Source: Bacteroidales bacterium UBA5382 (GTDB lineage Bacteria; Bacteroidota; Bacteroidia; Bacteroidales; Dysgonomonadaceae). From it: a stretch of DNA of 49,848 bases. The stretch covers positions 1-49,848 of the forward strand of contig DHOU01000046.1 in the NCBI GenBank assembly GCA_002409745.1. The letters run 5' to 3'. A program made the translations under genes and the position numbers. The notes under the pieces are model-generated. The model had not been told where the DNA came from and did no database searches. It saw only the letters and a list, made by a program, of their open reading frames with translations. This document shows positions 1 to 7,952 of the stretch, in pieces; the stretch's first letter is position 1, and each line of letters begins with the position of its first letter.

Positions 1-91
1 GCGGGAATTAATAAGCAAACCCTATTTAGAATCTATCCACAACTTTTTGGGTTGATCCTGTCTTTGTGTGAATTTTGTGTGCATAAGAAAA

Positions 92-122
92 AAGCACTCA
101 CCGAAAATATCGACAAGTGCTT
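92..122 (-). terminator. Hairpin with T-run left of the attachment core
   Basis: AAGCACT (92-98) and AGTGCTT (116-122) form a 7-bp stem with a 17-nt loop. Read on the minus strand the stem is followed by six T residues. It lies just downstream of the left core repeat in the sense of tRNA-Val transcription, so it may be the original terminator of that tRNA, displaced when the element integrated (inference). Confidence 0.5.
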
Positions 123-132
123 GATTTTTAAA

Positions 133-143
133 GTGGGCGTTGA
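133..143. other. Left attachment core (att)
   Basis: GTGGGCGTTGA is identical to 17595-17605, and the match continues as xGGA with one mismatch. The right copy is the 3' end of tRNA-Val, a usual target of tyrosine recombinases. The left copy has no tRNA around it, as expected for the far end of an element. Confidence 0.6.
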
Positions 144-350
144 CGGAACTTGTTCAATCAAACGAAACCCTGTATAATCAATGTGTTAACTTTCAGGTGC
201 TTTTCTTTACACACAGATTGCACACATTTTTTTGAGGCGAAATAGATGCGAATAAATCGCTTTAACTATGAGGCAAAAGTAACTATTTTCGTGATATTTA
301 CCAACGGAAATTCAAAAAATATTTGAACTTTTTTAATCTTCCGATTTGTC
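144..350. other. Left end of element, no gene
   Basis: No coding sequence is seen here. An 18-nt motif at 209-226 (ACACACAGATTGCACACA) matches 15 of 18 positions with 17431-17448 near the right end, in the same orientation. Both copies are preceded by TGCTTTTC. These are candidate arm-type integrase binding sites. The rest is AT-rich sequence after the RhuM gene. Confidence 0.45.
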
Positions 351-1376
351 CTATTTTCCTTCAATACGCTTTATTTCCTTGTCAAAGTCGGATTCAAACA
401 GACGGTCTTGTACGATACGGTATTTTTCAAACTCACTTTCGGCAAAATCCTTTGCCATCAGGGCAGTAACTTTTCCGCTGTTTTGTAATATTTCCCGGTC
501 GTCGGCTTCCAGGAACCTGTCGAGGCGTTTCGCCCAATCTTCCATTGTCATGGGAATATGCCTCCTTGCGCGGTCTTCCGCCAAATCCAGATAAGCATTG
601 ACAATACGTCCCAACGATTCCAGTTCGGTTTCAGTCAGGTAGTTTTTTGCAATGGAGACATCGGTTTTCACTACTTTGCCGTCGGGACTTTTCTCCCACG
701 AAGTCAATCCCATATGTTCTTTCTCGGCATTAGCTCTTGATATGATAAGTTCGGCAGCAGTATGGCCATGAACGGCATAGTGGAGCTTATTTTGGACTTT
801 GGCGAAGAATTCTTTTGTGGTAACAGCATCTTTGTTGTAATCCATTGCCGTGGCATAAATATCCGTTATTTTTTGATAGAAGCGGCGCTCGCTTAACCGG
901 ATTTCCCGGATTTCGGCAAGTAGGTGTTCAAAATAATCCTCATTGAGGAATGTCCCGTTTTCCATGCGTTTTTTGTCGATGATATAACCACGGATGGCAT
1001 AGTCACGCAAAACGGATGTCGCCCACTGACGAAACTGTGTTGCCCGTTGGGAGTTGACACGATAGCCGACTGAAATGATTGCGTCGAGGTTATAAAATTC
1101 AACATCACGGGTAACTTGTCTATTACCTTCGGTTTGAACTTGTGCAAAAATTGCACAAGTTGCTTCTTTTATCAATTCGCCTTCCTGATAAATATTTGCC
1201 AGATGCTTGGTAATGACACTCCTATCTACGTCAAACAATGAGGCAATCAGTTTTTGAGTAAGCCAGACTGTATTATCTTGAATACGTACTTCGATAGTAT
1301 CTTCACCCGATTGAGACGTAAATACCAGAAATTCAGCGGTACTATTGCGTATTTGAAATTTCTTTTTTTGAGTCAT
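351..1376 (-). CDS. RhuM family protein
   Basis: A protein of about 341 residues. Residues 41-62 look like a helix-turn-helix (LIASLFDVDRSVITKHL), followed by the family hallmark around residues 90-109 (RDVEFYNLDAI then SVGYRVNS). RhuM proteins are named after a Salmonella pathogenicity-island gene. Their biochemistry is not established, but they are common in restriction and defence cassettes. An in-frame ATG exists further upstream, but the ATG at 1376 is preceded by a strong AGGAGG and lies 4 bp after the stop of the upstream NdpA-like gene, so I start it here. It is the last gene of a tightly packed five-gene operon. Family call secure; role in the operon unknown. Confidence 0.85.
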   Translation of the reverse strand: MTQKKKFQIRNSTAEFLVFTSQSGEDTIEVRIQDNTVWLTQKLIASLFDVDRSVITKHLANIYQEGELIKEATCAIFAQVQTEGNRQVTRDVEFYNLDAIISVGYRVNSQRATQFRQWATSVLRDYAIRGYIIDKKRMENGTFLNEDYFEHLLAEIREIRLSERRFYQKITDIYATAMDYNKDAVTTKEFFAKVQNKLHYAVHGHTAAELIISRANAEKEHMGLTSWEKSPDGKVVKTDVSIAKNYLTETELESLGRIVNAYLDLAEDRARRHIPMTMEDWAKRLDRFLEADDREILQNSGKVTALMAKDFAESEFEKYRIVQDRLFESDFDKEIKRIEGK

Positions 1377-1380
1377 ATTG

Positions 1381-2418
1381 CTAACTTTCCTCCTGATAAT
1401 AAACCTTATAAAATTTACCTTTTTTATCTTCACCTTGTTCTATAAGCTCTGGGTTTCCATGTATATAAATATGAAAATTCTTATCTAATTTTATAACGCT
1501 TTTCAACGAACGAGCTTGTTTCTTGACTGCACTTTCCGAGATTGTGAAATTATCAACAATTTCAATCTCGAAATCTTTCTGAAATGAAGATCTATATTGA
1601 TTGAAACTTTCAATTATTTCAGGTTGTCCGATTACTTCATTAGCAAATTCATTCAGGTTGAAGTTATCATTCTCCTTAAAGAACTGCACAGATTTATTAA
1701 GAAAATCGACTTGGTCGGCTTTAGAAACCTCAAACTGTTGTGGTAATTCGTTTTTGACAAAGTTTTTGCAAAGCGATAGTACATTTTGAGTATTGTAATA
1801 CTCGTCCTTACGCTGCCGAACATGTAAAAAGTCATCTATCCAATATTGAGCATCAGCCCCTTTGTTTGTATTATCGACTACCGCAACAATATATCCCTTT
1901 TCTTTTTCAGTGTTGAATATTAAACACCCTTTATCCAGTTTGTTGATATTGACTCCCTTCTCGCTTTCTATCTCAAAACCTTCTCCCGATGGGAATACTT
2001 TTAAGAATGTATCTTTATTCTCCGACTTGAACAAACCTACCGCATCAACAGTTTCCCCATCTATAATACAATCCTTGAAATAGACTGTATAAAATTCACC
2101 GCCTTTGATTTTCGGATGTGTACTTTGTTCGTATAAATGTTTGGCAAGGTTTATCGATTGTTCTTGAAGTGATTCTTTATTTTCAAAAATCTTGTTTACG
2201 CAAACAAAAACTTCGTTCATGTTTAAATCAATATCATGATAAAAATTAAAGTATTCGTTGGACTTAAATGGAAAAAGAAAATGACTAATCAATATACCAT
2301 TCATTTCTTCGTCTATAGCAAGGAGTTTTTTTGAGAAATGAATGTTTTCCTGATTCAATTTATTCCCTACATTGTGAACCGTTATTAATTTTATGACTAT
2401 GTATTCTTTGTAAAGCAT
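1381..2418 (-). CDS. NdpA/YejK-like nucleoid-associated protein
   Basis: About 345 residues, close to the usual 330-350 of the family. The N-terminal half contains the conserved stretch from HFLFPF through the central strand region (KGGEFYTVYF, GLF, DTFLKV). The C-terminal half contains QYWIDDFL (about 191-198) and FNLNEFANEVIG (253-264). E. coli NdpA (YejK) is a nucleoid protein that binds DNA and associates with DNA-processing machinery. I chose the ATG at 2418, which overlaps the upstream membrane-protein gene by 22 bp and suggests translational coupling. The gene upstream of that membrane protein encodes a second, diverged protein of the same plan. Function inside this operon is unknown. 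Confidence 0.78.
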   Translation of the reverse strand: MLYKEYIVIKLITVHNVGNKLNQENIHFSKKLLAIDEEMNGILISHFLFPFKSNEYFNFYHDIDLNMNEVFVCVNKIFENKESLQEQSINLAKHLYEQSTHPKIKGGEFYTVYFKDCIIDGETVDAVGLFKSENKDTFLKVFPSGEGFEIESEKGVNINKLDKGCLIFNTEKEKGYIVAVVDNTNKGADAQYWIDDFLHVRQRKDEYYNTQNVLSLCKNFVKNELPQQFEVSKADQVDFLNKSVQFFKENDNFNLNEFANEVIGQPEIIESFNQYRSSFQKDFEIEIVDNFTISESAVKKQARSLKSVIKLDKNFHIYIHGNPELIEQGEDKKGKFYKVYYQEES

Positions 2419-3944
2419 AATACTATTTTTTGAATGATTGTGAGAAATCCATCTACAATTGTACATGGATAGTTAATACAAAAAAGGGTAAGCACAACAA
2501 TCAAAAGGATAACTAATGACAGTATCCATAATATTGTGTAATTGCGTCTTTTTTGCTCAATAAATTTTTTATTGGAATTAAAATCTTTGTCATTATTTAA
2601 GATTCTTCTTATGTCGCTTTTATCTAATAAATCTTCATACCTCTCTTTCAATTGTTTGTAAAATTCTTCATATCGCCCAATTTGTTTACTGATTTCCCAT
2701 CTAGCAAAAAACATTATTCCGGCAGAAATCAATAAAAAACCTATGGAAAGAAATGTTACTTCTGTCGTAAAACCACCAGAAAAGTCACCTTTTGAAACAA
2801 CTCTTATGACAATTACTGTTGCAAAGAAAGAAACGACTGTAAATAAACTTTTCTTAAAGTCTCCGATAAAACTATCTATGATCTTATCCGCCTTATTTTG
2901 GAGCTCAATCAGTTGGTCGGAAATCTTATTTCTAATTTCTATGTACTGTTTTATATTTTCTTTCTGGTAAATCTTATACCCTGATTTTATAGCTTCAAAA
3001 GTAGTTTCGGAAAGTTTAAAACTTTCTTTTTCAAAATTTAGAGAAAGGATATTTCTTGCTAATCCGATTTTATCAACAATATTCCCGCCATCATATGTCC
3101 ATTGATATATTTTGTAATATTCATCAAACGAAGAAATATGAATATCAGAATGATTAACCTGCCGATTAATTGTTTTATATCCATTCAGTTTATAGCTAAT
3201 GTTATTCAGACCATCTACATCAAATATGTCGAATAAAAACATTGAAGAATAAAGCAAGGTTACCTTCTTGAAAAGGTCATTTAATAATGAACTTCCTGAT
3301 TCTGTTATTGGATGAAAATCTTCTGGAACAAATGAATATTTTGTTACAATGCTACAATGACAAAGGTTTTTTATTTTGTTAATTCGCTCGGCTCTAAAAG
3401 AAATACCATCCGTTTTTGTTGATGAGTCTATGGAAACAAATTTTATCGTTTCCGTTGAAAAATTTTCTGATGTTTTGCCCTGAATTTCGAAAATTATACC
3501 ACTCTTCCCATTAAAGGTATTATTGATAACTTCTAAGAAGAAATTAAAGGACAATTTAGACAGGTATTCAAGGAATCTTTCGAGATAATAAACAGAGATT
3601 TTTTGTTCTACATTATTTTTTGTGATAGTAAGTATTATTGTAAAAGAATTGGATTTTAAACAATCTGAACAAGTCTTTATGTATGTATCAAAATTCCCAT
3701 TTTTTGAAGTATCGTAATTTGCAACAAGTTCATCATTTTGAAGTATTGAAATATGCAGGCTATCTCTTTTATTTAACATGCTCAGAACATCTGTAAAATC
3801 GCTTGTCGATGGAATCCTACCATCCGAACAAGCAACACATACATTGACTTCAGAATATTTCTCCTCTATATCAGTTATATTAATTTGAATAGATGAGAAT
3901 AGAGAAATAATATTTTGAAATATATTATTCATCCGAATCTTCAT
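2397..3944 (-). CDS. Membrane protein of unknown function, three C-terminal helices
   Basis: 515 residues, not recognised. Residues 1-360 are polar with no signal peptide and are probably cytoplasmic. A helical, coiled-coil-like stretch (about 331-366) precedes two membrane segments (about 366-384 and 396-414). A charged linker of roughly 50 residues follows, then a third segment (about 468-490) and a short amphipathic tail. Cysteines cluster at 92 and 95 and at 195 and 197. It overlaps the upstream NdpA-like gene by 20 bp and the downstream one by 22 bp, so the three genes are likely translated together. The membrane location between two DNA-binding-type proteins suggests a sensor or effector anchored at the inner membrane (inference). 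GC content is very low. Confidence 0.7.
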   Translation of the reverse strand: MKIRMNNIFQNIISLFSSIQINITDIEEKYSEVNVCVACSDGRIPSTSDFTDVLSMLNKRDSLHISILQNDELVANYDTSKNGNFDTYIKTCSDCLKSNSFTIILTITKNNVEQKISVYYLERFLEYLSKLSFNFFLEVINNTFNGKSGIIFEIQGKTSENFSTETIKFVSIDSSTKTDGISFRAERINKIKNLCHCSIVTKYSFVPEDFHPITESGSSLLNDLFKKVTLLYSSMFLFDIFDVDGLNNISYKLNGYKTINRQVNHSDIHISSFDEYYKIYQWTYDGGNIVDKIGLARNILSLNFEKESFKLSETTFEAIKSGYKIYQKENIKQYIEIRNKISDQLIELQNKADKIIDSFIGDFKKSLFTVVSFFATVIVIRVVSKGDFSGGFTTEVTFLSIGFLLISAGIMFFARWEISKQIGRYEEFYKQLKERYEDLLDKSDIRRILNNDKDFNSNKKFIEQKRRNYTILWILSLVILLIVVLTLFCINYPCTIVDGFLTIIQKIVLCFTKNT

Positions 3945-4974
3945 TTCCTTGTTCTACCTTTTTTGCATAGTTATATCCTTCTTCACTTCGTATCATCAAG
4001 TATTTGCCATCGGCGTCTTCGTGAGATTTGAATGTCTTTTTTATATTTGGAATGTCATGTAACAAGGTCAACTTTATTTCGTTCGTTAATTGTAGAACGT
4101 TCTTAAATCTCTTTTGTATTTCTGAGGGAACTTTATTAAATCGTTGGTCAAATTTATGTTTACTAGGTAATTTATCTATTTTTACTTGTAAGTCGGAAAT
4201 TTTGAGGGTTTCATCATAAGGTGCATAATTACCAATAAGTTCGTCTCTATAATGAGATAAATTAAACTCTCCTTCACTGCGAAAACATGCTACGGTTGCA
4301 TTCCATAGATACAGATAATCTTGTTTATGTTTTTTCTTTAATGGATTTAGCACTTCTGTTTCTATAGCATGAAAAGCGTTTTTAGTGTTTTCTTCGTCAG
4401 TTATCATTACTTCCAACTCTAAAAACTTCTTCCACCAATAAGTACTAACAGGAGAGTTAGTATCATATACAGAAGTATTAAGTATTTCTTTTGAGTTATT
4501 AAGTTCACAGATAAATGCTTTATATACCTTTTTTCTTATAGAAAGCCCTGTAACAATGTCCCCTGTCATTTCTGAAAGAAATTCATCATAATCAACTTTG
4601 AGAATGATTAGTTTTTTAGCTTTATCGGTCATTTTCACCAAAGAAACTATTAGCATTCCTTTTAAAATCTCCTTCCCAAGTTTTTTTCTATTTAAATCTG
4701 TTTGTGCCTCTTTTTCTTTATCCAACAATCTACAAGCAATCGCCATAGAACCATTACTATACTCATCTTCAATTAAAATCTTGTCTAACAACGTTCTTAC
4801 TTCTGTATATTCACTTTTAAATTTGTAGAATCTATCAGGAGATTTTGTACCAATTTGCTCCAACATCCCATGAATATATTTTTTGAAGTTCTCGATGTTC
4901 TGATATTCTGGTCTCTCAATTGGCTGTTGCCCAGAAATATCAATCTTATACAATTTGTTGAAGATGATTTCCAT
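3925..4974 (-). CDS. Diverged NdpA-like protein
   Basis: About 349 residues. It is not an obvious family member by itself, but it can be laid along the NdpA-like protein encoded two genes downstream: TYWWKKFL (178-185) against QYWIDDFL, FNLSHYRDELIG (237-248) against FNLNEFANEVIG, and a similar lysine/aspartate-rich C-terminal hairpin. The central strand KLIILKVDYDEFL corresponds to the KDTFLKV region. The ATG at 4974 is preferred to an upstream TTG at 5001. It follows the XRE regulator by 52 bp and overlaps the membrane-protein gene. Probably a nucleic-acid-associated partner; homology to NdpA is my reading and needs a profile search. Confidence 0.6.
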   Translation of the reverse strand: MEIIFNKLYKIDISGQQPIERPEYQNIENFKKYIHGMLEQIGTKSPDRFYKFKSEYTEVRTLLDKILIEDEYSNGSMAIACRLLDKEKEAQTDLNRKKLGKEILKGMLIVSLVKMTDKAKKLIILKVDYDEFLSEMTGDIVTGLSIRKKVYKAFICELNNSKEILNTSVYDTNSPVSTYWWKKFLELEVMITDEENTKNAFHAIETEVLNPLKKKHKQDYLYLWNATVACFRSEGEFNLSHYRDELIGNYAPYDETLKISDLQVKIDKLPSKHKFDQRFNKVPSEIQKRFKNVLQLTNEIKLTLLHDIPNIKKTFKSHEDADGKYLMIRSEEGYNYAKKVEQGNEDSDE

Positions 4975-5026
4975 AACTATTCTGTTTTTAATAATATTCA
5001 AAGATTATTTAGCCATGCACTGAAAA

Positions 5027-5236
5027 TTAGCCTTTATCATTTTTTGTACTTATCAACAACTCCCTTACATCCACATTTAACGCCTTTTCAATTTCAAACA
5101 ATGTTTCAAGAGAAGGTTGAGAAACATTTGCACACCATCGAAAAACAGTCGCTTCATTCTTACCTAATGTTTCAGCCAACCATTTTCCTGTACGTTTTTG
5201 CTCTGCAAGTACAACTTTCAACCTATTTAGTCCCAT
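5027..5236 (-). CDS. XRE-type helix-turn-helix regulator
   Basis: A 69-residue protein that is almost entirely one HTH domain: GKWLAETLGKNEATVFRWC gives helices 2 and 3, followed by SQPSLETLFEIEKALNV, the typical tail of the Cro/C1 fold. It is the first gene of the operon and probably represses its own promoter. The XRE-first arrangement is frequent in defence and toxin-antitoxin operons, where the regulator keeps expression low. An IS110 element begins about 55 bp upstream of its start. Confidence 0.82.
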   Translation of the reverse strand: MGLNRLKVVLAEQKRTGKWLAETLGKNEATVFRWCANVSQPSLETLFEIEKALNVDVRELLISTKNDKG

Positions 5237-5260
5237 TTATCAAATTATTGATGTATTTTG

Positions 5261-5268
5261 CAAACTTA
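5261..5268 (-). promoter_or_regulatory. Possible -7 box of the XRE operon
   Basis: On the minus strand the sequence reads TAAGTTTG, matching the Bacteroidetes -7 consensus TAnnTTTG, 25 bp upstream of the XRE start codon. The -33 element would fall around 5289-5292, exactly where the IS110 element begins. The present -33 is therefore hybrid or missing. Confidence 0.5.
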
Positions 5269-5308
5269 AATAAAAAAGTCGAGATTTTATACACGAGCAA
5301 ATAAAAAA

Positions 5309-5401
5309 TCAAGGCCACAGCGTTCTATAAGTAATTAACGTGCTCTAGGCACAAAGTTTAATTTAAAAACATAACATTATGAGAACAGTCTGCGGCCTTG
5401 A
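5309..5401 (+). other. Transposase leader with 12-bp inverted repeat over the start
   Basis: TCAAGGCCACAG (5309-5320) and CTGCGGCCTTGA (5390-5401) are complementary at 11 of 12 positions and enclose the leader and the start codon at 5379. A small inner stem, GTGC-TCTAG-GCAC, is also present. Such a fold could hide the start region in a read-through transcript, or be part of a structured non-coding RNA at the left end. Pairing is seen; function is inferred. Confidence 0.45.
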
Positions 5402-6524
5402 CATCCAAAAAGATAGCATATTCATGTGTATTCTGGACGAACAGGGCAAAAAAAGTGAAAGGAAGTTTGGAGTTTCCACCCGTGAGATTAAAGGGTTGTG
5501 CAATACGCTCAAGTCCCATTACGTGAGTGAAGTTTGCATGGAGAGTACCGGCATTTACTGGAAACCGGTCTGGCATTTGCTCGAGAAGGATTTCCGGATG
5601 TACCTTGTCAATCCCCAGTTCCTCAAACAACTTCCCGGGCGCAAGAGCGATGTGAAGGATGCCCAATGGATTGCCACGGCCCTGTTGAAAGGACTGGTGC
5701 GGAACAGTTTTGTCCCTGACTCGATGATCCGGCAACTACACCTGTACGGTCGCCGCATTAACGAGTTAAACAAGGATATCATACGCTGTGAACAACGCGT
5801 CGACATGATCCTTCAAAGCTGTAATATCCGCATCAGCAACTATGTCTCCAACATAGACGGCAAAAGTTACCAAAAAGTCGTGGGCGCCCTGCTCGAAGGG
5901 GAACGCTCGGCAGATAAGCTGGTCAAGCTCATACACGGCAGGACCCTGAACAAGCATGGCCGCGACACGGTGCGTGATTCCCTCGAAGGTTACGTCCAAC
6001 AGGCCGATATCGATTTGCTCAAACAATACATGGAGGCTTTAAAGATGCACCAGGCACAGAAACAGACATGCCTTATTGAAATGGTCAAGTTATGCAAAAA
6101 GCATTATGACAGGGCATTCACGCTGTTGCAAAGCATCCCGGCCATCAAGGAGCAGTCGGCCGCCATCATCATCTCCGAGATAGGAACCGACATGACCCTG
6201 TTCGCCACTGCGGCCGCCCTGGTTTCATGGGCGGGGCTCAGGCCCCGGAACGATGAAAGTGCGGGAAAGATCAAAAGCCGGAAAATCACGCACGGAAACA
6301 AATATCTGCGTAAAGCTTTGATGGAAGCGGCATGGGGAGCATCAAGGACACGGGGATCAATATTCTACAACAAGTTCTGGCGGTTGAGGCAACGGGGCAA
6401 GAAGCAGCAGAAGTGTACCGTAGCCATAGCACGCCACCTGCTGGTCATTATCTGGTCACTGCTCTCCAGGGATGAATATTTTGACAAGGAATACATGCAG
6501 AAACTCAGCACTGGAGTTGCCTGA
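5379..6524 (+). CDS. IS110-family transposase (DEDD recombinase)
   Basis: 381 residues, full length for the family. The RuvC-like N-terminal domain shows the acidic tetrad at D8 (GLDIQKDS), E55 (CMESTGIYW), D91 and D94 (GRKSDVKDAQW). The C-terminal Tnp domain contains LLQSIPAIKEQ, the SWAGLRPRN stretch and ESAGKIKSRKITHGN; S294 in ESAGK is the expected catalytic serine. A coiled-coil linker lies between them. The gene is intact, unlike several genes of the host element. Its GC content is clearly higher than that of the flanking XRE operon, so it arrived independently. Confidence 0.93.
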   Translation: MRTVCGLDIQKDSIFMCILDEQGKKSERKFGVSTREIKGLCNTLKSHYVSEVCMESTGIYWKPVWHLLEKDFRMYLVNPQFLKQLPGRKSDVKDAQWIATALLKGLVRNSFVPDSMIRQLHLYGRRINELNKDIIRCEQRVDMILQSCNIRISNYVSNIDGKSYQKVVGALLEGERSADKLVKLIHGRTLNKHGRDTVRDSLEGYVQQADIDLLKQYMEALKMHQAQKQTCLIEMVKLCKKHYDRAFTLLQSIPAIKEQSAAIIISEIGTDMTLFATAAALVSWAGLRPRNDESAGKIKSRKITHGNKYLRKALMEAAWGASRTRGSIFYNKFWRLRQRGKKQQKCTVAIARHLLVIIWSLLSRDEYFDKEYMQKLSTGVA

Positions 6525-6628
6525 ATAACTGTCACAAAGAAATAACGGGTTCCTTGTAAAGTCCCTATATTTGTGGTGGATACATTACCCCGTTTTGCAA
6601 ACTGACTCTCGCAGGGAATCACTTTTGG
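6525..6628 (+). other. Right non-coding end of the IS110 element
   Basis: About 104 nt without coding potential. AACGGG (6544-6549) pairs with CCCGTT (6589-6594), and TATATTTG at 6566-6573 matches the Bacteroidetes -7 consensus on the plus strand. If this element belongs to the IS1111 subgroup, its bridge RNA would be expected on this side. No RNA boundaries can be set from sequence alone. Confidence 0.35.
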
Positions 6629-6647
6629 ACACGAGCAAGAGACCTAA

Positions 6648-6785
6648 GAGTTCGAAGAGGAAATTAATGTTTTTGATGGAAGCCTCAAAGCATTCATCCC
6701 GATTGGTATGCTCTTAATCAACAAATATATACCTTCTCAAGACACTTCCGCATACTTTTTTATTCGATTTATAGAGGAAATATAG
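6648..6785 (+). other. Short open fragment next to the IS, possibly a gene remnant
   Basis: A 45-codon open stretch without a good start codon runs from the right edge of the IS110 element to a TAG. It encodes a hydrophobic tail (AFIPIGMLLINKYIP). It could be the end of a gene cut by the insertion or chance. No family is recognised. Confidence 0.2.
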
Positions 6786-6870
6786 TGATTTAATCTAACA
6801 ACAACATCTTCATTTATTATTTAATTTTCAATATGATATTCCAAAATCGTTTCACAATTCCACGACGGTA

Positions 6871-6973
6871 GAAGTTATTCTCGCGCCGTTGGTTATTCTC
6901 GCGTGCTTCCGCCTTCCAAACGGCTGGGAAGCATGAGCGGGAAATAACCGACATAGGCGCGGGAAATAACTTC
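6871..6973. repeat. Large imperfect palindrome beside the relaxase gene
   Basis: The left arm (6871-6911) contains GAAGTTATTCTCGCGCC followed by GGTTATTCTCGCGTGCTTCC. The right arm (6925-6973) is close to its reverse complement, ending GGCGCGGGAAATAACTTC. The module GTTATT(T)C(T/C)CGCG occurs four times, two per arm. The structure sits just past the relaxase stop and may be an origin of transfer, a protein-binding site or a terminator. Confidence 0.5.
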
Positions 6974-6986
6974 GGGAACAATCGCA

Positions 6987-7947
6987 CTAACGCCTGATTC
7001 CTTTTTTCGGTTTCTTCTTTTTTCTTTTCATCGGGCTTTGTTCTTCTTGGTTGTTGGCATCAAGTGTAAGCAATCCTAATGCAGAGGACAATCCTAAGTC
7101 GGGAAGATTGGAGCTTTGTTTATTTTCCTGCTTGTATTCAATCAAATTTGAAAGGATATTTTCTGATTTGGTAATTTGAGAATTTGCAAACTTGTTTTCA
7201 ATCTTGTCGGCATCGTTGCTTGTCTGCACATCTGCCTGCATAGCTTTGTTTTTTCGTTCATCGGCAATCTGTTTTTCCTGCATGTTGAGTTGGTCGGCTA
7301 GACCGCCGTTCTTCATCGTGTTGCAGTATTCAAAAGTTTCAGTTAGCTGTCTATCGTAGTTGAATAACCTGTCAAATCCCTGCTCTGCCTGTTGAAACAG
7401 TATCTTCCTGTCAAAACCTCCTTTAACCGTTCCTTTTTGGTATTCTATGGTTGGTTAGCGGGCTTTTTTTGATTTTATTGGATTGGTCTTTTCGGCTGAC
7501 GATCAAATGACAGTGAATATTCAGTTCGTTGTTTGACCTGTCCCGACTGAAATGTATCTTACCGTAGAATTTTATGTCTTCTGCCGATAGACCTTTGTTG
7601 AAGTTCCTGGCATATCCGGGAATAACGACTTTTCGGATATACCGTTTCATGGCTTCGGCTTGTTCCTGTTCGGTATTTCCCATTGCTTGAAGTTTTTTTT
7701 CCGATGGACTGACATGAATAGCATAAAACTTGGCATCCGTTTTTAGTAGCTGACCGATATTCTTGTCTATATCTTTTATGACCTCTGATTTGTAAATATC
7801 ATCATCTGTCAGGTTGAAAAAAACTTCCGTATAGATTCCCTGCTTCATGCGTTCCATATCCTCATGCTCTAAGTAATTGCATAACCTTCAGCTACTGCCT
7901 GCGTTGTTGTATGTTCCTTTCGATGGTGGCGGAAAATCTATATTCAT
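6987..7947 (-). pseudogene. Relaxase of the BmgA/MobA type, broken
   Basis: Rejoined, it reads as a relaxase of about 320 residues. It begins at the ATG at 7947 (MNIDFPPPSKGTYNNAGSS), continues through RLCNYLEHED, and carries the metal-binding NIHCHLIVSRKDQ (HxH motif) and SPLTNHR. Two lesions are visible. An in-frame TGA at 7888-7890 interrupts codon 20. One A appears to be missing just after TNHR near 7430, shifting the frame; restoring it gives RNTKKGTVKGGFDRK and a continuous C-terminus ending in a lysine/arginine-rich tail. A relaxase nicks oriT for conjugal transfer. It follows the mobilization gene by 5 bp. Both lesions would need to be sequence errors for it to work. Confidence 0.8.
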
Positions 7948-7952
7948 GACTG

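Larger units (their letters stand above)
5291..6638 (+). mobile_element. IS110-family insertion sequence
   Basis: A single DEDD transposase gene is flanked by short non-coding ends and bounded by a 10-bp direct repeat, ACACGAGCAA, at 5291-5300 and 6629-6638. There are no terminal inverted repeats, as usual for this family. One copy of the repeat belongs to the target, giving an element of about 1.34 kb. It lies between the XRE operon and the mobilization genes. IS110 elements insert site-specifically with a non-coding bridge RNA encoded in one of the ends. The exact ends are inferred from the repeat only. Confidence 0.75.

Noticed and set aside
1..132. Second tandem element to the left of 133
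   Set aside because: The hairpin and GT-rich words would fit, but too little sequence is present; displacement of the original tRNA terminator explains them as well.
351..5236. Assignment of the operon to Kiwa or another named defence system
   Set aside because: The membrane protein is much larger with a different helix layout, and the partners are NdpA-like and RhuM, not the known components.
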